This document shows positions 33,745 through 43,051 of a stretch of DNA of 64,000 nt, one piece after another. Positions within the stretch are counted from its first letter, which is position 1. Each line of letters opens with the position of its first letter. The DNA is from Catenulispora sp. MAP5-51 (GTDB lineage: Bacteria > Actinomycetota > Actinomycetes > Streptomycetales > Catenulisporaceae): the NCBI RefSeq assembly GCF_041261205.1, contig NZ_JBGCCH010000044.1:1-64000 (forward strand). Direction: 5' to 3'. The translations under genes were made by a program, and so were the position numbers. The notes below the pieces were generated by a model. The model was not told the origin of the DNA, searched no databases, and was given only the letters and a program-made list of their open reading frames with translations.

Positions 33745-35517
33745 ATGTTCAGCACTGCCATCCGCCGCTTCGGCCTCGGCGTGGTCGCCACCGCGACCGC
33801 CGCGTCCGGCGCGCTGCTGGCGCCGGCCGCCCACGCCGCCGGCACCTACAGCCTGTTGATCCTGCCCGACCAGGGCGAGAACGCGATCTACAGCTTCATC
33901 AACACCGCGACCAAGACCATCGACGTCACGATGTACGAGTTGCGCGACACGACCGTCACCACGGCCCTGGTGAACAAGCAGAAGGCGGGCGTCAAGGTCC
34001 GGGTGATCCTGGACGGCAAGCAGACCTCGGTCAACAGCGCCGCGTACAGCGCGCTGCAGGCCGGCGGCGTGAGCGTCGTCTACAGCTCCTCGGTGTTCAC
34101 CTACACGCACCAGAAGACCATCACGGTCGACGGCGCGACGTCCTGGATCAGCACCGGGAACCTGGACAGCACCTACTACGCGACCTCGCGGGACTACTCG
34201 GTCTTCGACACCGACCAGAACGACGTCGCCGCCGTGGAGCAGGTGTTCAACGCCGACTTCACCGACACCTCGATCACCCCCGCCGACGGCGACAACCTGG
34301 TCTGGTCCCCGACCGACTCGCAGACCCACCTGCTGGCCCTGATCAACGGCGCCACCAAGACCCTGGACATCCAGGAGGAGGAGTTCGGCGACACGGCGCT
34401 GATCAACGCGGTCATCGCGGCCCAGAAGCGCGGGGTCACGGTCCGCTGCGTGCTGGAGAACACCGGCGGCAAGTACAACAGCGAGATCAGCCAGGTCGAG
34501 GCGGCCGGCGTCAAGGTGACGCAGTACACCTCGCAGACCGGCTTCTACGTGCACGCCAAGGCGATCGTCGCCGACTACGGCACGTCGAGCGCGAAGGTGT
34601 TCCAGGGTTCTGAGAACTTCTCGGACAACTCGCTGAACTCCAACCGCGAGCTGGGCCTGATCATCTCCGACTCCGGTGTGCTGACCGGGATCGAGAACAC
34701 CTTCACCGCCGACTTCAATCAGACGCCCAGCAACGGTGGCGGCGGCAGCACCTCCACGGTGACGGTCAGCAACCCGGGCAACCAGACCGGGACCGTCGGC
34801 ACCGCCGCCTCGCTCCAGGTCTCGGCCGCCGACTCGGCATCCGGCCAGACCCTGTCCTACACGGCCGCCGGTCTGCCGGCCGGCTTGTCCATCAACGGCT
34901 CCACCGGCGCCGTCTCGGGCACCCCGACCACCGCGGGCACCAGCTCGGTGACGATCACCGCCACCGACGGGACCGGCGCGTCCGGCAGCACCACCTTCAG
35001 CTGGACGGTCAACGCCGCCGGGGGCGGCAGCGGCTGCGCCGGCGGCCAGCTGCTGGGCGACCCCGGCTTCGAGAACGGCGCGGGCGACACCGCCTGGACC
35101 GCCTCCTCCAGCGACATCATCAACGACGACACGACCGACGAGCCGGCCCACTCCGGTTCGTGGGACGCCTGGCTCGGCGGCACTGCCAGCACCACCGACA
35201 CGCTGTCCCAGACCGTCGCGATCCCGGCCGGCTGCACGACCTACTCGTTCAGCTACTACCTGCACACCGACACGACCGAGACCAGCACCACCAAGGCCTA
35301 CGACAAGCTGACGCTGCAGGTGCTGGACGGCTCCGGCAACGCCCTGAGCACGCTGAAGACCGTCACGAACCTGAACGCCAACAGCGGCTACGCCAAGCAG
35401 ACCTACTCGCTGGCCTCGTACGCCGGCAAGACGGTCACGCTGGAGTTCACCGGTACCAACGACTTCGAGGACCCGACCTCGTGGGTCATCGACGACGCCG
35501 CGCTGACCGTGAGCTGA
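33745..35517 (+). CDS. secreted phospholipase D-like protein with Ig-like domain
   Basis: A 590-residue exported protein with a signal peptide at about 1-33. Two HKD motifs are present: H-Q-K-T-I-T-V-D near 122 and H-A-K-A-I-V-A-D near 270, each followed by G-N/S-E-N and a short loop, so the two halves of the PLD active site are intact. A putative Ig (He_PIG-type) domain with L-P-A-G-L-S-I-N...G-T-P-T-T-A-G follows at about 340-430. A last beta-rich domain with two Cys residues is at about 435-590. Members hydrolyse phosphodiesters in lipids or nucleic acids. ATG 33745 has AGGAG upstream; the longer frame from 33658 is not supported by a signal peptide. Confidence 0.85.
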   Translation: MFSTAIRRFGLGVVATATAASGALLAPAAHAAGTYSLLILPDQGENAIYSFINTATKTIDVTMYELRDTTVTTALVNKQKAGVKVRVILDGKQTSVNSAAYSALQAGGVSVVYSSSVFTYTHQKTITVDGATSWISTGNLDSTYYATSRDYSVFDTDQNDVAAVEQVFNADFTDTSITPADGDNLVWSPTDSQTHLLALINGATKTLDIQEEEFGDTALINAVIAAQKRGVTVRCVLENTGGKYNSEISQVEAAGVKVTQYTSQTGFYVHAKAIVADYGTSSAKVFQGSENFSDNSLNSNRELGLIISDSGVLTGIENTFTADFNQTPSNGGGGSTSTVTVSNPGNQTGTVGTAASLQVSAADSASGQTLSYTAAGLPAGLSINGSTGAVSGTPTTAGTSSVTITATDGTGASGSTTFSWTVNAAGGGSGCAGGQLLGDPGFENGAGDTAWTASSSDIINDDTTDEPAHSGSWDAWLGGTASTTDTLSQTVAIPAGCTTYSFSYYLHTDTTETSTTKAYDKLTLQVLDGSGNALSTLKTVTNLNANSGYAKQTYSLASYAGKTVTLEFTGTNDFEDPTSWVIDDAALTVS

Positions 35518-35528
35518 CACCAGACACG

Positions 35529-35570
35529 AAGCCGCTCGCGGCCGCCTTGGAAGGCGGCCGCGAGCGGCTT
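35529..35570. terminator. very strong bidirectional terminator
   Basis: An 18-bp perfect stem (35529-35546 with 35553-35570; outer bases AAGCCGCTCG/CGAGCGGCTT) closes a six-base loop. It lies between the convergent PLD-like and NmrA-like genes and is flanked by AA/TT, so it can act on both. Confidence 0.9.
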
Positions 35571-35591
35571 ATCAATGTCCTGATACAGCGC

Positions 35592-36425
35592 TCAGAACGC
35601 CTCGGCGTGCGCCTCGACCCAGCTGCGGAAGTCCCGCGCCTTGTGCCCGGTCAGCGTCTCGACGTCTCCGCTCACCGCGTGCGGCTGCTCCAGGGACCGC
35701 GCCCAGAACTTGAGGATGTCGGCCAGGATCGGGGCCGGGACGTAGGCGCCCATCTGCTGGCGCACCTGCTCGACGTCGATCTCGACATAGCGGATCGGAC
35801 GGCCGAGCACCTCGCCGATGACGCGGGCCTGATCGGCGTGCGTGAGCAGCTCCGGGCCGGTCAGGTGGTACGCCTTGCCGGCGTGGCCCTCGGAGGTCAG
35901 GGCGGCCACCACGGCATCGGCGATGTCCGCCTCGTGGATCACCGGAGCGGCGGCCTCGGCATAGGCGCCGCGGACCTCGTCGCCGTGCTTGGTCTGGTAG
36001 CTCCACGGCAGGATGTTGACGGCGAAGGTGTCCGGCCGCAGGAACGTCCAGCTCATGCCGGAGGCGCGGAGCAGCTGCTCGAGCTCGTGGTGCCGGGTCG
36101 CGATCGGGCCGTCCTGCGCCTCGGCGCCGTCCTCGACCGCGCCGGAGGACAGCAGGACCACGTGCCGCACCCCGGCGGCTTCGAAGGCCGCGACCAGCTC
36201 CGCGCCGACCTCGGGCGCCGGGAACAGGAACACCGACTCGACACCGTCCAGCGCCGGCCGCACGGACGCCACGTCGCCCAGGTCCCCCGCCACCGCCTCG
36301 ACCCCGGCCGGCCACTGCGCCTGCTCGGGCCGGCGGCTCAGCGCCCGCACCGGCTGCCCCTCGTCGGCCAGGCGCTCCACGACGACGCGGCCGACGTTCC
36401 CGGTGGCACCAGTAATCAGGATCAT
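35592..36425 (-). CDS. NmrA-like NAD(P)-binding protein
   Basis: A 277-residue Rossmann-fold protein of the NmrA/atypical SDR type. I-L-I-T-G-A-T-G-N-V-G-R-V-V-V lies at 2-16, and there is no Tyr-x3-Lys catalytic pair at the usual place. V-V-L-L-S-S-G-A-V-E-D and the F-L-R-P-D-T-F-A-V-N segment match quinone-reductase-like or redox-sensor proteins. The ATG at 36425 has GGGAG upstream. It diverges from the WYL-domain regulator gene across 140 bases, a common pairing in which the regulator controls the oxidoreductase. Confidence 0.85.
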   Translation of the reverse strand: MILITGATGNVGRVVVERLADEGQPVRALSRRPEQAQWPAGVEAVAGDLGDVASVRPALDGVESVFLFPAPEVGAELVAAFEAAGVRHVVLLSSGAVEDGAEAQDGPIATRHHELEQLLRASGMSWTFLRPDTFAVNILPWSYQTKHGDEVRGAYAEAAAPVIHEADIADAVVAALTSEGHAGKAYHLTGPELLTHADQARVIGEVLGRPIRYVEIDVEQVRQQMGAYVPAPILADILKFWARSLEQPHAVSGDVETLTGHKARDFRSWVEAHAEAF

Positions 36426-36565
36426 GAGTTCTCCCAGGTTCGCGATGGTGAGCTGTGGTGAGCTGTGGTGAACGGCGCCCTCCCGGCCCCGCATGAGTAA
36501 CACTATGAAGACTTGAGGACAGGTTCGGTCCTCGTTTCGCCCCGGATTTCAGGGAGTGGCAACCC

Positions 36566-37531
36566 ATGCTCCAGACCTCGGCCCGGCTGCTGCGCCTGCT
36601 GTCGCTGCTGCAGTCACGCCCCGACTGGCAGGGCTCCGACCTCGCCGAGCGCCTGGACGTGACCACCCGCACCGTGCGCCGCGACATCGATAGGCTGCGC
36701 GACCTGGGCTACCCCGTGGACTCCACACCGGGCATAGCGGGCGGCTACCGCCTCGGCGTCGGCGCCGCCCTGCCCCCGCTGCTGCTCGACGACGACGAGG
36801 CGGTGGCCGTCGCGGTCGGCCTGCGCGGCGCGGCGGCAGGCTGGGTGACCGGGATCGAGGAGAGCTCACTGCGGGCGCTGAGCAAGATCGAGCAGATCCT
36901 CCCCTCGCGGCTGCGACACCGGGTCAGCGGCCTCCAGTCGGCGATCATGCTGCTGCCCGGCGACTGCCCGGTCGTCGACGCCGACCTGCTCACGGCCCTG
37001 GCCTCAGCCTGCCGCGCCCACGAGGGGGTCCGGTTCCAGTACCGCGACGCCACACGGCGCGTCGAGCCCTATCGCCTGGTCCGCGCGGGGCGGAACTGGT
37101 ACTTGCTCGCGTACGACTTGGATCGCGCAGACTGGCGGACCTTCCGTGTGGACCGCGTTGAGGGTCCGATTCAACCCGGCGCACGCTTCACTCCCCGGCC
37201 GGAGCCCGCCGGGGACACAGCAACGTACGTCTCTGACGCCCTGACTCGAGCGCCGTACCGGTATCAGGCCACGATCTTGTTCCACGCACCCCTGGAGAAG
37301 GTCGCCCAGACCACGAGCCCGACCGCCGGCCGTCTCGAAGCCCGCGACGAGAACTCGTGCCTGTACCACACCGGCGCCGAGGCCCTCGACAGCATCGCGA
37401 TCTACATCGCGCTGAAGGGCTTCGACTTCGAGGTACTGGATCCGCCGGAGCTGAAGAAGTTCGTGGCGGAGCTGGGTGCGCGGCTCACGCGGTCTGTGAC
37501 AGAGGGCGAACAGGCGGCAGAGGGCGAATAG
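36566..37531 (+). CDS. HTH_11/WYL-domain transcriptional regulator
   Basis: A 321-residue YafY/DeoR-like regulator. HTH_11 (R-L-L-R-L-L-S-L-L-Q-S-R...L-A-E-R-L-D-V-T-T-R-T-V-R-R-D-I-D-R-L-R) occupies about 5-55. The WYL domain lies near 145-200 and reads W-Y-L-L-A-Y-D at about 178-184; it binds ligands such as nucleotides. A C-terminal extension follows. It starts at ATG 36566 and probably regulates the divergent NmrA-like gene. Confidence 0.88.
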   Translation: MLQTSARLLRLLSLLQSRPDWQGSDLAERLDVTTRTVRRDIDRLRDLGYPVDSTPGIAGGYRLGVGAALPPLLLDDDEAVAVAVGLRGAAAGWVTGIEESSLRALSKIEQILPSRLRHRVSGLQSAIMLLPGDCPVVDADLLTALASACRAHEGVRFQYRDATRRVEPYRLVRAGRNWYLLAYDLDRADWRTFRVDRVEGPIQPGARFTPRPEPAGDTATYVSDALTRAPYRYQATILFHAPLEKVAQTTSPTAGRLEARDENSCLYHTGAEALDSIAIYIALKGFDFEVLDPPELKKFVAELGARLTRSVTEGEQAAEGE

Positions 37532-37550
37532 CTCCCTCCAGCCCTACCCC

Positions 37551-39011
37551 CTAGCTCCGCCGCCCCTGCCCCGTCATCGCCTTCGGATCCACGATCGCGT
37601 CGAACTGCTCCGCGGTGAGCCATCCGCTGGAGATCGCCGCCTCGCGCAGCGTCGTGCCCTCGGCGTCGGCGGTGTGCGCGATCTGGGCGGCGCGGTCGTA
37701 GCCGATCTCGGGGGTCAGCGCGGTCACCAGCATCAGGGAGCGGCCGAGGTCGTGGTCGATGCGCTCGCGGTCGAGTTCGGTACCCTCGATGCAGAAGACC
37801 CGCAGGTTGCGGGCGGCGTCGGTGAGGATGCGCGCGGAGTGCAGGAAGGAGGAGGCGATCAGGGGGCGCATGGTGTTGAGCTCGAAGTTGCCCATGCCGG
37901 CGGCGGTGGCCAGCGCGGTGTCGTCGGCCATCACCTTCAGGCAGACCATCATCGTGGCCTCGCACTGCGTGGGGTTGACTTTGCCGGGCATGATCGAGCT
38001 GCCCGGCTCGTTCTCCGGCAGCCGCAGTTCGCCCAGTCCGTTGCGGGGGCCGGAGCCCAGGAAGCGGATGTCGTTAGCGATCTTCAGCAGGGGTACCGCG
38101 ACGCCGCGCAGGCCCGCGGAGGCCGCGACCATCGCCTCGGCGCCGGCCAGGGCGGCGAACTTGTTGGGGGCGGTGACGAAGGGCTGGCCGGTGAGCTCGG
38201 CGAGTTCGGCGGCGAAGCGTTCGGCGAATCCGGGCGGGGCGTTCAGGCCGGTGCCGACCGCGGTGCCGCCGGCGGCGAGTTCGTACAGGCCCGGCAGGGC
38301 CGATTCCAGGCGGTCGGTCGCGGCGGCGATCTGGGCGGCGTAGCCGGACCACTCCTGGCCGACGGTGAGCGGGACGGCGTCCTGCAGGTGGGTGCGGCCG
38401 GTCTTGGGGATGTCGGCCCACTGCCGGGCCTTGTCGTCCAGGGCCGCGTGCAGGTTCCTCAGCTCGGGCAGCACGTGGTTCTGCAGCGCCAGGACGGCGG
38501 CGACGTGGGTCGCGGTCGGGAAGCTGTCGTTGGAGGACTGCGCGAGGTTGACGTGGTCGTTGGGGTGGACCGGCGACTTGCTGCCCAGGGTGCCGCCGGC
38601 CAGCTGGATCGCGCGGTTGCTGATGACCTCGTTGACGTTCATGTTGGTCTGCGTGCCCGAGCCGGTCTGCCAGACGTACAGCGGGAAGTGTTCGTCGAGC
38701 TCGCCGGCGATCACCTCGGCGGCGACCCGGGCGATCAGGTCGGCCATCCAGTGCGGGAGCCGGCCGGCCTGGCCGTTGACCAGCGCGGCGGCCATCTTGA
38801 CGTAGCCGTAGGCGTGGTGGATGCCCTGGGGCATGTGGTCGTCGCCGACCGTGAAATGCTCCAGCGAGCGCTGCGTCTGGGCGCCCCAGTACTTGTCCGC
38901 CGGGACCTCGATGGCCCCCATCGCGTCGGTCTCGCGCCTGGTCCCGGCCACGTCGAGGCCGACCGGGAGGTCGAGGATCTCAGGAGGGGTGTCCGGCTCC
39001 GAGTTCGTCAT
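37551..39011 (-). CDS. fumC: class II fumarate hydratase
   Basis: A 486-residue iron-independent fumarase of the TCA cycle, converting fumarate to malate in the cytoplasm. Visible motifs are the substrate-binding W-Q-T-G-S-G-T-Q-T-N-M-N near 115-126, K-S-P-V-H-P-N-D-H-V-N near 145-155, K-T-G-R-T-H-L-Q-D-A-V-P-L, and the signature G-S-S-I-M-P-G-K-V-N-P near 337-347. The full length is present. About 160 bases separate it from the divergent Bax-inhibitor-1-like gene. Confidence 0.95.
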   Translation of the reverse strand: MTNSEPDTPPEILDLPVGLDVAGTRRETDAMGAIEVPADKYWGAQTQRSLEHFTVGDDHMPQGIHHAYGYVKMAAALVNGQAGRLPHWMADLIARVAAEVIAGELDEHFPLYVWQTGSGTQTNMNVNEVISNRAIQLAGGTLGSKSPVHPNDHVNLAQSSNDSFPTATHVAAVLALQNHVLPELRNLHAALDDKARQWADIPKTGRTHLQDAVPLTVGQEWSGYAAQIAAATDRLESALPGLYELAAGGTAVGTGLNAPPGFAERFAAELAELTGQPFVTAPNKFAALAGAEAMVAASAGLRGVAVPLLKIANDIRFLGSGPRNGLGELRLPENEPGSSIMPGKVNPTQCEATMMVCLKVMADDTALATAAGMGNFELNTMRPLIASSFLHSARILTDAARNLRVFCIEGTELDRERIDHDLGRSLMLVTALTPEIGYDRAAQIAHTADAEGTTLREAAISSGWLTAEQFDAIVDPKAMTGQGRRS

Positions 39012-39172
39012 GCGACCTCCATTCAGAGACGCCAGAATGCCGATGCAGTAACGCTAGCGGGCCCGCGGTCACTGTGCCTTCCGAGACAGGCCGCGGGTAC
39101 GAGACCATACGATCATCGAGGCCGCCCGGCCTCGCACTACTGAACGCCCCCGACCGGGGGTAGGAGGTGACC

Positions 39173-39829
39173 GTGTACGACACGACAATGTCCCGTCAGG
39201 GCTACGGGATCTCGACGAACACCCTGTTCGCACGCACGATGGGCTTCGTCGCCGCCACGGCCGCCCTGTTCGCGCTCGGCGCCTACACCGGCCGCGACCT
39301 GGCCCACGGCGCCGGTTTCATCGCCTTCATCGCCGCCTTCGCGGCCCTGATCGCGATGCGCTTCACCGCGGCCCGCTCGCCCCAGGCCACGGTGCTCCTG
39401 CTCGGCGCGTTCGGGTTGCTCATGGGCATCGCGATGGCACCGACCCTGGTCTACTACGCGACGACCGACCCGAAGGCCCTGTGGCAGGCCGGTGCGGCCA
39501 CCGCGCTGTTCGTCGGCGCGCTGGGCTCGGCCGGCTACGCCACCGAACGCGACCTGTCCAGCGTGGCCCGGGTGAGCTTCTGGGGCCTGGTGGCGCTGCT
39601 GGTCTTCGGCGTCGTCGCCATCTTCGTGAACATCCCGCACGCCTCGGTGATCTACAGCGTGGCCGGCCTGGTGATCTTCGCCGGCTTCACCCTCGTGGAC
39701 TTCCAGCGGCTGCGGCGCGTGCAGAACATCCAGTCGGCGCCGCTGCTGGCCGCGTCGATCTTCCTGGACATCCTGAACGTGTTCCTGTTCTTCCTCAGCC
39801 TGTTCGGCGGGAATGGGCGACGCAACTAG
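39173..39829 (+). CDS. Bax inhibitor-1-like (BI-1/YccA) membrane protein
   Basis: A 218-residue membrane protein with seven hydrophobic helices. The end of the protein, T-L-V-D-F-Q-R-L...A-A-S-I-F-L-D-I-L-N-V-F-L-F-F-L-S-L-F-G, is the typical BI-1 C-terminus, including the paired Asp residues thought to gate calcium leak. The family is linked to proton- and calcium-leak and membrane-protease control; the role in actinobacteria is unclear. GTG 39173 is preferred to GTG 39167 because AGGAGG at 39162-39167 then has correct spacing. Confidence 0.88.
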   Translation: MYDTTMSRQGYGISTNTLFARTMGFVAATAALFALGAYTGRDLAHGAGFIAFIAAFAALIAMRFTAARSPQATVLLLGAFGLLMGIAMAPTLVYYATTDPKALWQAGAATALFVGALGSAGYATERDLSSVARVSFWGLVALLVFGVVAIFVNIPHASVIYSVAGLVIFAGFTLVDFQRLRRVQNIQSAPLLAASIFLDILNVFLFFLSLFGGNGRRN

Positions 39830-39834
39830 GCGGA

Positions 39835-39860
39835 CACAGCAGATACAGCAGATACAGCAG
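39835..39860. repeat. short tandem repeat ACAGCAGAT
   Basis: Nearly three copies of ACAGCAGAT between two convergent genes, ending at the LCP stop codon. It is probably simple slippage; no function is evident. Confidence 0.6.
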
Positions 39861-41138
39861 TCAGTTCACGCAGGCGATCCCCTTCTCGGTCGTCGTGTCC
39901 GGGCCGGACGGCGGCGCGGCCACGGCGGCCGAGGTGGTTCGCGGGGCAGAGGAGGTTCGCGGGGCAGAGGCCTGATGCGCGGTCTTCGCGCCACCGCCAC
40001 CGGCGGCCTTGGCACCCGAGAAGTACTGCTTCATCGCCGCCTGCATCTTCGCCGGGTCGACCAGGTTGACATCCTCGCCGTCGCGGGTCGCGAAGCTCTC
40101 CACGGGCAGCGTGTGGAACTGGATCCGCCCGGCCTTCAGGCTGCCGGCCTTGGAGATCAGGGAGAGCACGTCGAAGCTGTCGTCCACCACGACGTCCCGC
40201 TTCAGCGCGTCGACCAGGCCCGAGAGCTTCCCGACGTCGGAGAGCACGCCGTCGTCGGACAGCTTGCGCTGCACCGCCGCCAGGAACGCCTGCTGCCGCC
40301 GGGTCCGGTCCAGGTCGCCGCCGGGCAGGCCGTGCCGCTGGCGGACGAACGCCAGCGCCTTCGAGCCGTCCAGGGTCTGCACCCCGGCCGGGAAGTCGGC
40401 GCCGGAGTAGTCGTCCTGCACCGGCTGGTTCAGGCACACGGTCACCCCGCCCAACGCCATCGCCACGTCGTAGAAGCCGGCCAGGTTCACTTCGGCGAAG
40501 TGGTCGATCGGCACGTTCAGCAGGGTCTGCACCGCGGCGATCGCCGAGGCCCGGCCGGCCTCGCGGCCCGCGGCCTCCAGGGCGTCGCCGGCCGGCCCCT
40601 TGCCGGCCTTCACCAGCGCCGCCTCCTGAGCGGCCTTGGCCCGGCCGTAGGCCTCCTTGATCTTGTGCCAACCCAGGTTCGGGATGTCGACCCAGTCGTC
40701 GCGCGGCACCGACACCGCGGTGGCCGCGGAGCCGTCGGCCGGGACGTGCAGCAGGATCAGGGTGTTGGTGTTGTAGCCGCCGACGTCGCTGGAGGAGCCG
40801 GCGTGCAGCTCGCCCAGCATCGCGCGCGGCAGGTCGTGGCCCTGGTTGTCGCGGCGCGAGTCCAGGCCCATCAGCAGGATGTTGACCGAGCCGTCGTGCG
40901 ACTTCGGGATGGTCCCGCCGAGCGCGGCCGAGCGCTGGAAGCCGCCGAGCACCGCGGCCCGCAGCCAGGCCCCGGTGACGCTGAGCAGCAGCACCGACAT
41001 CGACAGCGTCGAGGCCGCCGCCCACAGCCAGCGCGAGCGCCGGCTCCGCGGGACCGGCGTCCGCGGCCGGGGACGGGGCCCGGGTCGGCGACCACTGGGG
41101 CCGGCGGCATACGGCGTTCCCGATGATGGCTGGTGCAC
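39861..41138 (-). CDS. LytR-CpsA-Psr (LCP) family cell-wall glycopolymer ligase
   Basis: A 425-residue membrane enzyme. A basic Pro/Arg-rich N-terminus (about 1-36) is followed by one membrane helix (about 37-58) and the external LCP domain from N-I-L-L-M-G-L-D-S-R-R near 88, with V-S-V-P-R-D-D-W-V and, later, A-L-A-F-V-R-Q-R-H. LCP enzymes attach glycopolymers such as teichoic acids or arabinogalactan to peptidoglycan from lipid carriers. An insertion of about 40 residues (G-R-A-K-A-A-Q-E-A-A...E-A-G-R-A) and a Ser/Ala/Pro-rich tail are present. It starts at GTG 41138 and diverges from the DUF1003 gene. Confidence 0.87.
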   Translation of the reverse strand: MHQPSSGTPYAAGPSGRRPGPRPRPRTPVPRSRRSRWLWAAASTLSMSVLLLSVTGAWLRAAVLGGFQRSAALGGTIPKSHDGSVNILLMGLDSRRDNQGHDLPRAMLGELHAGSSSDVGGYNTNTLILLHVPADGSAATAVSVPRDDWVDIPNLGWHKIKEAYGRAKAAQEAALVKAGKGPAGDALEAAGREAGRASAIAAVQTLLNVPIDHFAEVNLAGFYDVAMALGGVTVCLNQPVQDDYSGADFPAGVQTLDGSKALAFVRQRHGLPGGDLDRTRRQQAFLAAVQRKLSDDGVLSDVGKLSGLVDALKRDVVVDDSFDVLSLISKAGSLKAGRIQFHTLPVESFATRDGEDVNLVDPAKMQAAMKQYFSGAKAAGGGGAKTAHQASAPRTSSAPRTTSAAVAAPPSGPDTTTEKGIACVN

Positions 41139-41225
41139 ATATCCAGCAAACCGCGTGAAGCGACCTCTCCCCGGACGACACGCCCTGACGGATGCTTTGT
41201 GAGGGTTCGACTATTTTATGGGCCT

Positions 41226-42122
41226 GTGAGCCTTTACACGTCCATGCGCCATCCCCACGTCCACCGGCGGATCCGGCACGGCCACGCCCGGATCGAGAAC
41301 GAGTACGCCGGATCCGGGACCGGCGGCAGGCTGGCGGCCTGGATCACCCGCAGGCTGGGGTCGATGTGGACGGTCTACGGCTGCCTGGCGCTGACCGTGG
41401 TGTGGATGCTGCTGGGTTCGCGGGCGTTCCTCGGGTTCGACCCGTATCCGTACCCGTTCATGCTGTTCCTGGGCAACGTGGTGCAGCTGCTGTTGATCTT
41501 CGTCATCCTGCTCGGGCAACAGGTGCTCGGGCGCACCGGCGACCGGCGCGCGGTCCAGACCTTCGAGGACGCCGAGGCGATCCTGCACGACTGCGAGCAG
41601 ATCCAGAACCACCTGATCGCCCAGGACCGGCACCTGGCGGCGTGCGTGGTGCTCAACGAGATCGAGCAGATCCAGCTGACCGAGGCCGCCGAGCGCTTCG
41701 CCGCCCCGCCGTCGATGGCCGACGAGCACATCGGCGTCCACGCCCGGCTGGCGGCCCGGATCACCGCGAGCTGCGGCACCATGGCCGCCTTCTACGCCGC
41801 GGCGGCGTTCCAGCTGGTGTGGATCACGCTGGCGCAGACCGGGGTGCTGCGCTTCGACCCGTACCCGTTCGCGTTCCTGCTGTTCCTGTCGAGCCTGGCC
41901 CAGCTGCTGCTGATGTTCGTGATCATGCTCGGCCAGCAGGTCCTGGGCCGCGCGGCGGACCGGCGCGCGGAGATGACGTTCCGCGACGCCGAGGCGGTGC
42001 TGCGCGCCTGCGAGCGGCTGCAGGCGCACCTGCGGGCCCAGGACCTGGCGATCCGGCACGTGGTGGAGCACATGACGGCGTGCGGGAGCAACGGGACGGC
42101 CGAAGTCCCCACAGTCCTCTGA
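41226..42122 (+). CDS. tandem DUF1003 membrane protein
   Basis: A 298-residue protein built from two copies of the DUF1003 membrane unit. Each has a short helix, then F-D-P-Y-P-x-x-F-x-L-F-L and a second helix ending in L-G-Q-Q-V-L-G-R-x-x-D-R-R-A (about 75-110 and 215-250). Each unit is followed by an acidic/amphipathic helix (A-E-A-I-L-H-D-C-E-Q-I-Q and A-E-A-V-L-R-A-C-E-R-L-Q). Single-unit DUF1003 proteins are common; this doubled form suggests an internal gene duplication. Function unknown. GTG 41226 is used; TATTTT at 41212-41217 just upstream could be a -10 box giving a nearly leaderless mRNA. ATG 41244 is the alternative. Confidence 0.75.
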   Translation: MSLYTSMRHPHVHRRIRHGHARIENEYAGSGTGGRLAAWITRRLGSMWTVYGCLALTVVWMLLGSRAFLGFDPYPYPFMLFLGNVVQLLLIFVILLGQQVLGRTGDRRAVQTFEDAEAILHDCEQIQNHLIAQDRHLAACVVLNEIEQIQLTEAAERFAAPPSMADEHIGVHARLAARITASCGTMAAFYAAAAFQLVWITLAQTGVLRFDPYPFAFLLFLSSLAQLLLMFVIMLGQQVLGRAADRRAEMTFRDAEAVLRACERLQAHLRAQDLAIRHVVEHMTACGSNGTAEVPTVL

Positions 42123-42168
42123 GTGCCCTGAGTCCCTGATCCTCCGAGTCGGGCCCCGGCCGCCCGAG

Positions 42169-42963
42169 TCAGATGACGCCGGCCGCGACCAGGCCGCCGA
42201 TGAACAGCAGGGTCCCGGCGGTCAGCAGGTTGGCGCCGCGGTCGATCCACGGCGCGGTCAGCAGCCTGGCCCCGGCCGCGGTCGCCGTGGTCAGCCCGAC
42301 GATCGTGGCCACGGTGACCGCCGCGAACGCGATCAGCGAGCCGATCGAGGCCGCGACGCCGACCGCCCCGGCGGCCAGGAAGACCGGCAGGATCGTGAGA
42401 TCCGGCGAGGCCGCCGCGCCGAAGGGGACCAGGAAGGCGGCCAGGCCGCGGGCGTCGCGGTGCGGGCGGGGTCCGGCATCGGCGGCGTGGGTGTGGACGC
42501 CGGCGCGGAGGTCGGTGCGCTCCAGGGTCGCCACGCCGTGGGAGTGTTCGTGCCCGTGGTCGTGCCCGTGGTCGTGGTCGTGGTGGCCGCTGTGGCCGCG
42601 GTCGGCGTGGTCATGCCCGTGCCCGTGGTCATGGCCCTCATGGCTGTGCCCGTGACCGCGCCCGGCGATCTCCATGACCAGGAACACCACCCCGGTGACC
42701 AGCAGGATCCCCCCGATCACCACATCGGTGTGCCGGGCGACCGTGGTCCGGAACTGCGACCCGACCACCACCAGGACCGCGCCCAGCAGCAGTGAGACCA
42801 GGACGTGCGTGACCCCGGCGGCCAGCGACAGGCGCACGGTCCGGCGGGTCGGATACCTCCTGGTCCGGGACAGGACGGCGAGCGGCATCCAGTGGTCCGG
42901 CATGACAGCGTGGCCGAACCCGACTCCTGCGGCGGCGAGCATCAGAGCGGGAAGCGTCTTCAC
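42169..42963 (-). CDS. nickel/cobalt transporter, NicO/NiCoT-like, His-rich
   Basis: A 264-residue membrane protein with six or seven helices. The first helix carries H18-A-V-M-P-D23-H24, which fits the H-x4-D-H signature of nickel/cobalt transporters. Between about residues 97 and 145 is a loop with more than 20 histidines in H-D-H-G repeats, typical of metal-buffering loops. The end has S-P-D-L-T-I-L-P-V-F. It may import or export nickel, cobalt or another divalent metal. The GTG at 42963 follows no strong ribosome-binding site. A tandem repeat lies across the divergent promoter region at 43052-43081. Confidence 0.78.
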   Translation of the reverse strand: MKTLPALMLAAAGVGFGHAVMPDHWMPLAVLSRTRRYPTRRTVRLSLAAGVTHVLVSLLLGAVLVVVGSQFRTTVARHTDVVIGGILLVTGVVFLVMEIAGRGHGHSHEGHDHGHGHDHADRGHSGHHDHDHGHDHGHEHSHGVATLERTDLRAGVHTHAADAGPRPHRDARGLAAFLVPFGAAASPDLTILPVFLAAGAVGVAASIGSLIAFAAVTVATIVGLTTATAAGARLLTAPWIDRGANLLTAGTLLFIGGLVAAGVI

Positions 42964-43051
42964 AGAGCCCACTATAGCTTCACATCTTCGCATTGACGAA
43001 TATGAGCAACTATTGCGACCGGCTCTCACCTGCGAGAATCTTGCAGTTGCG

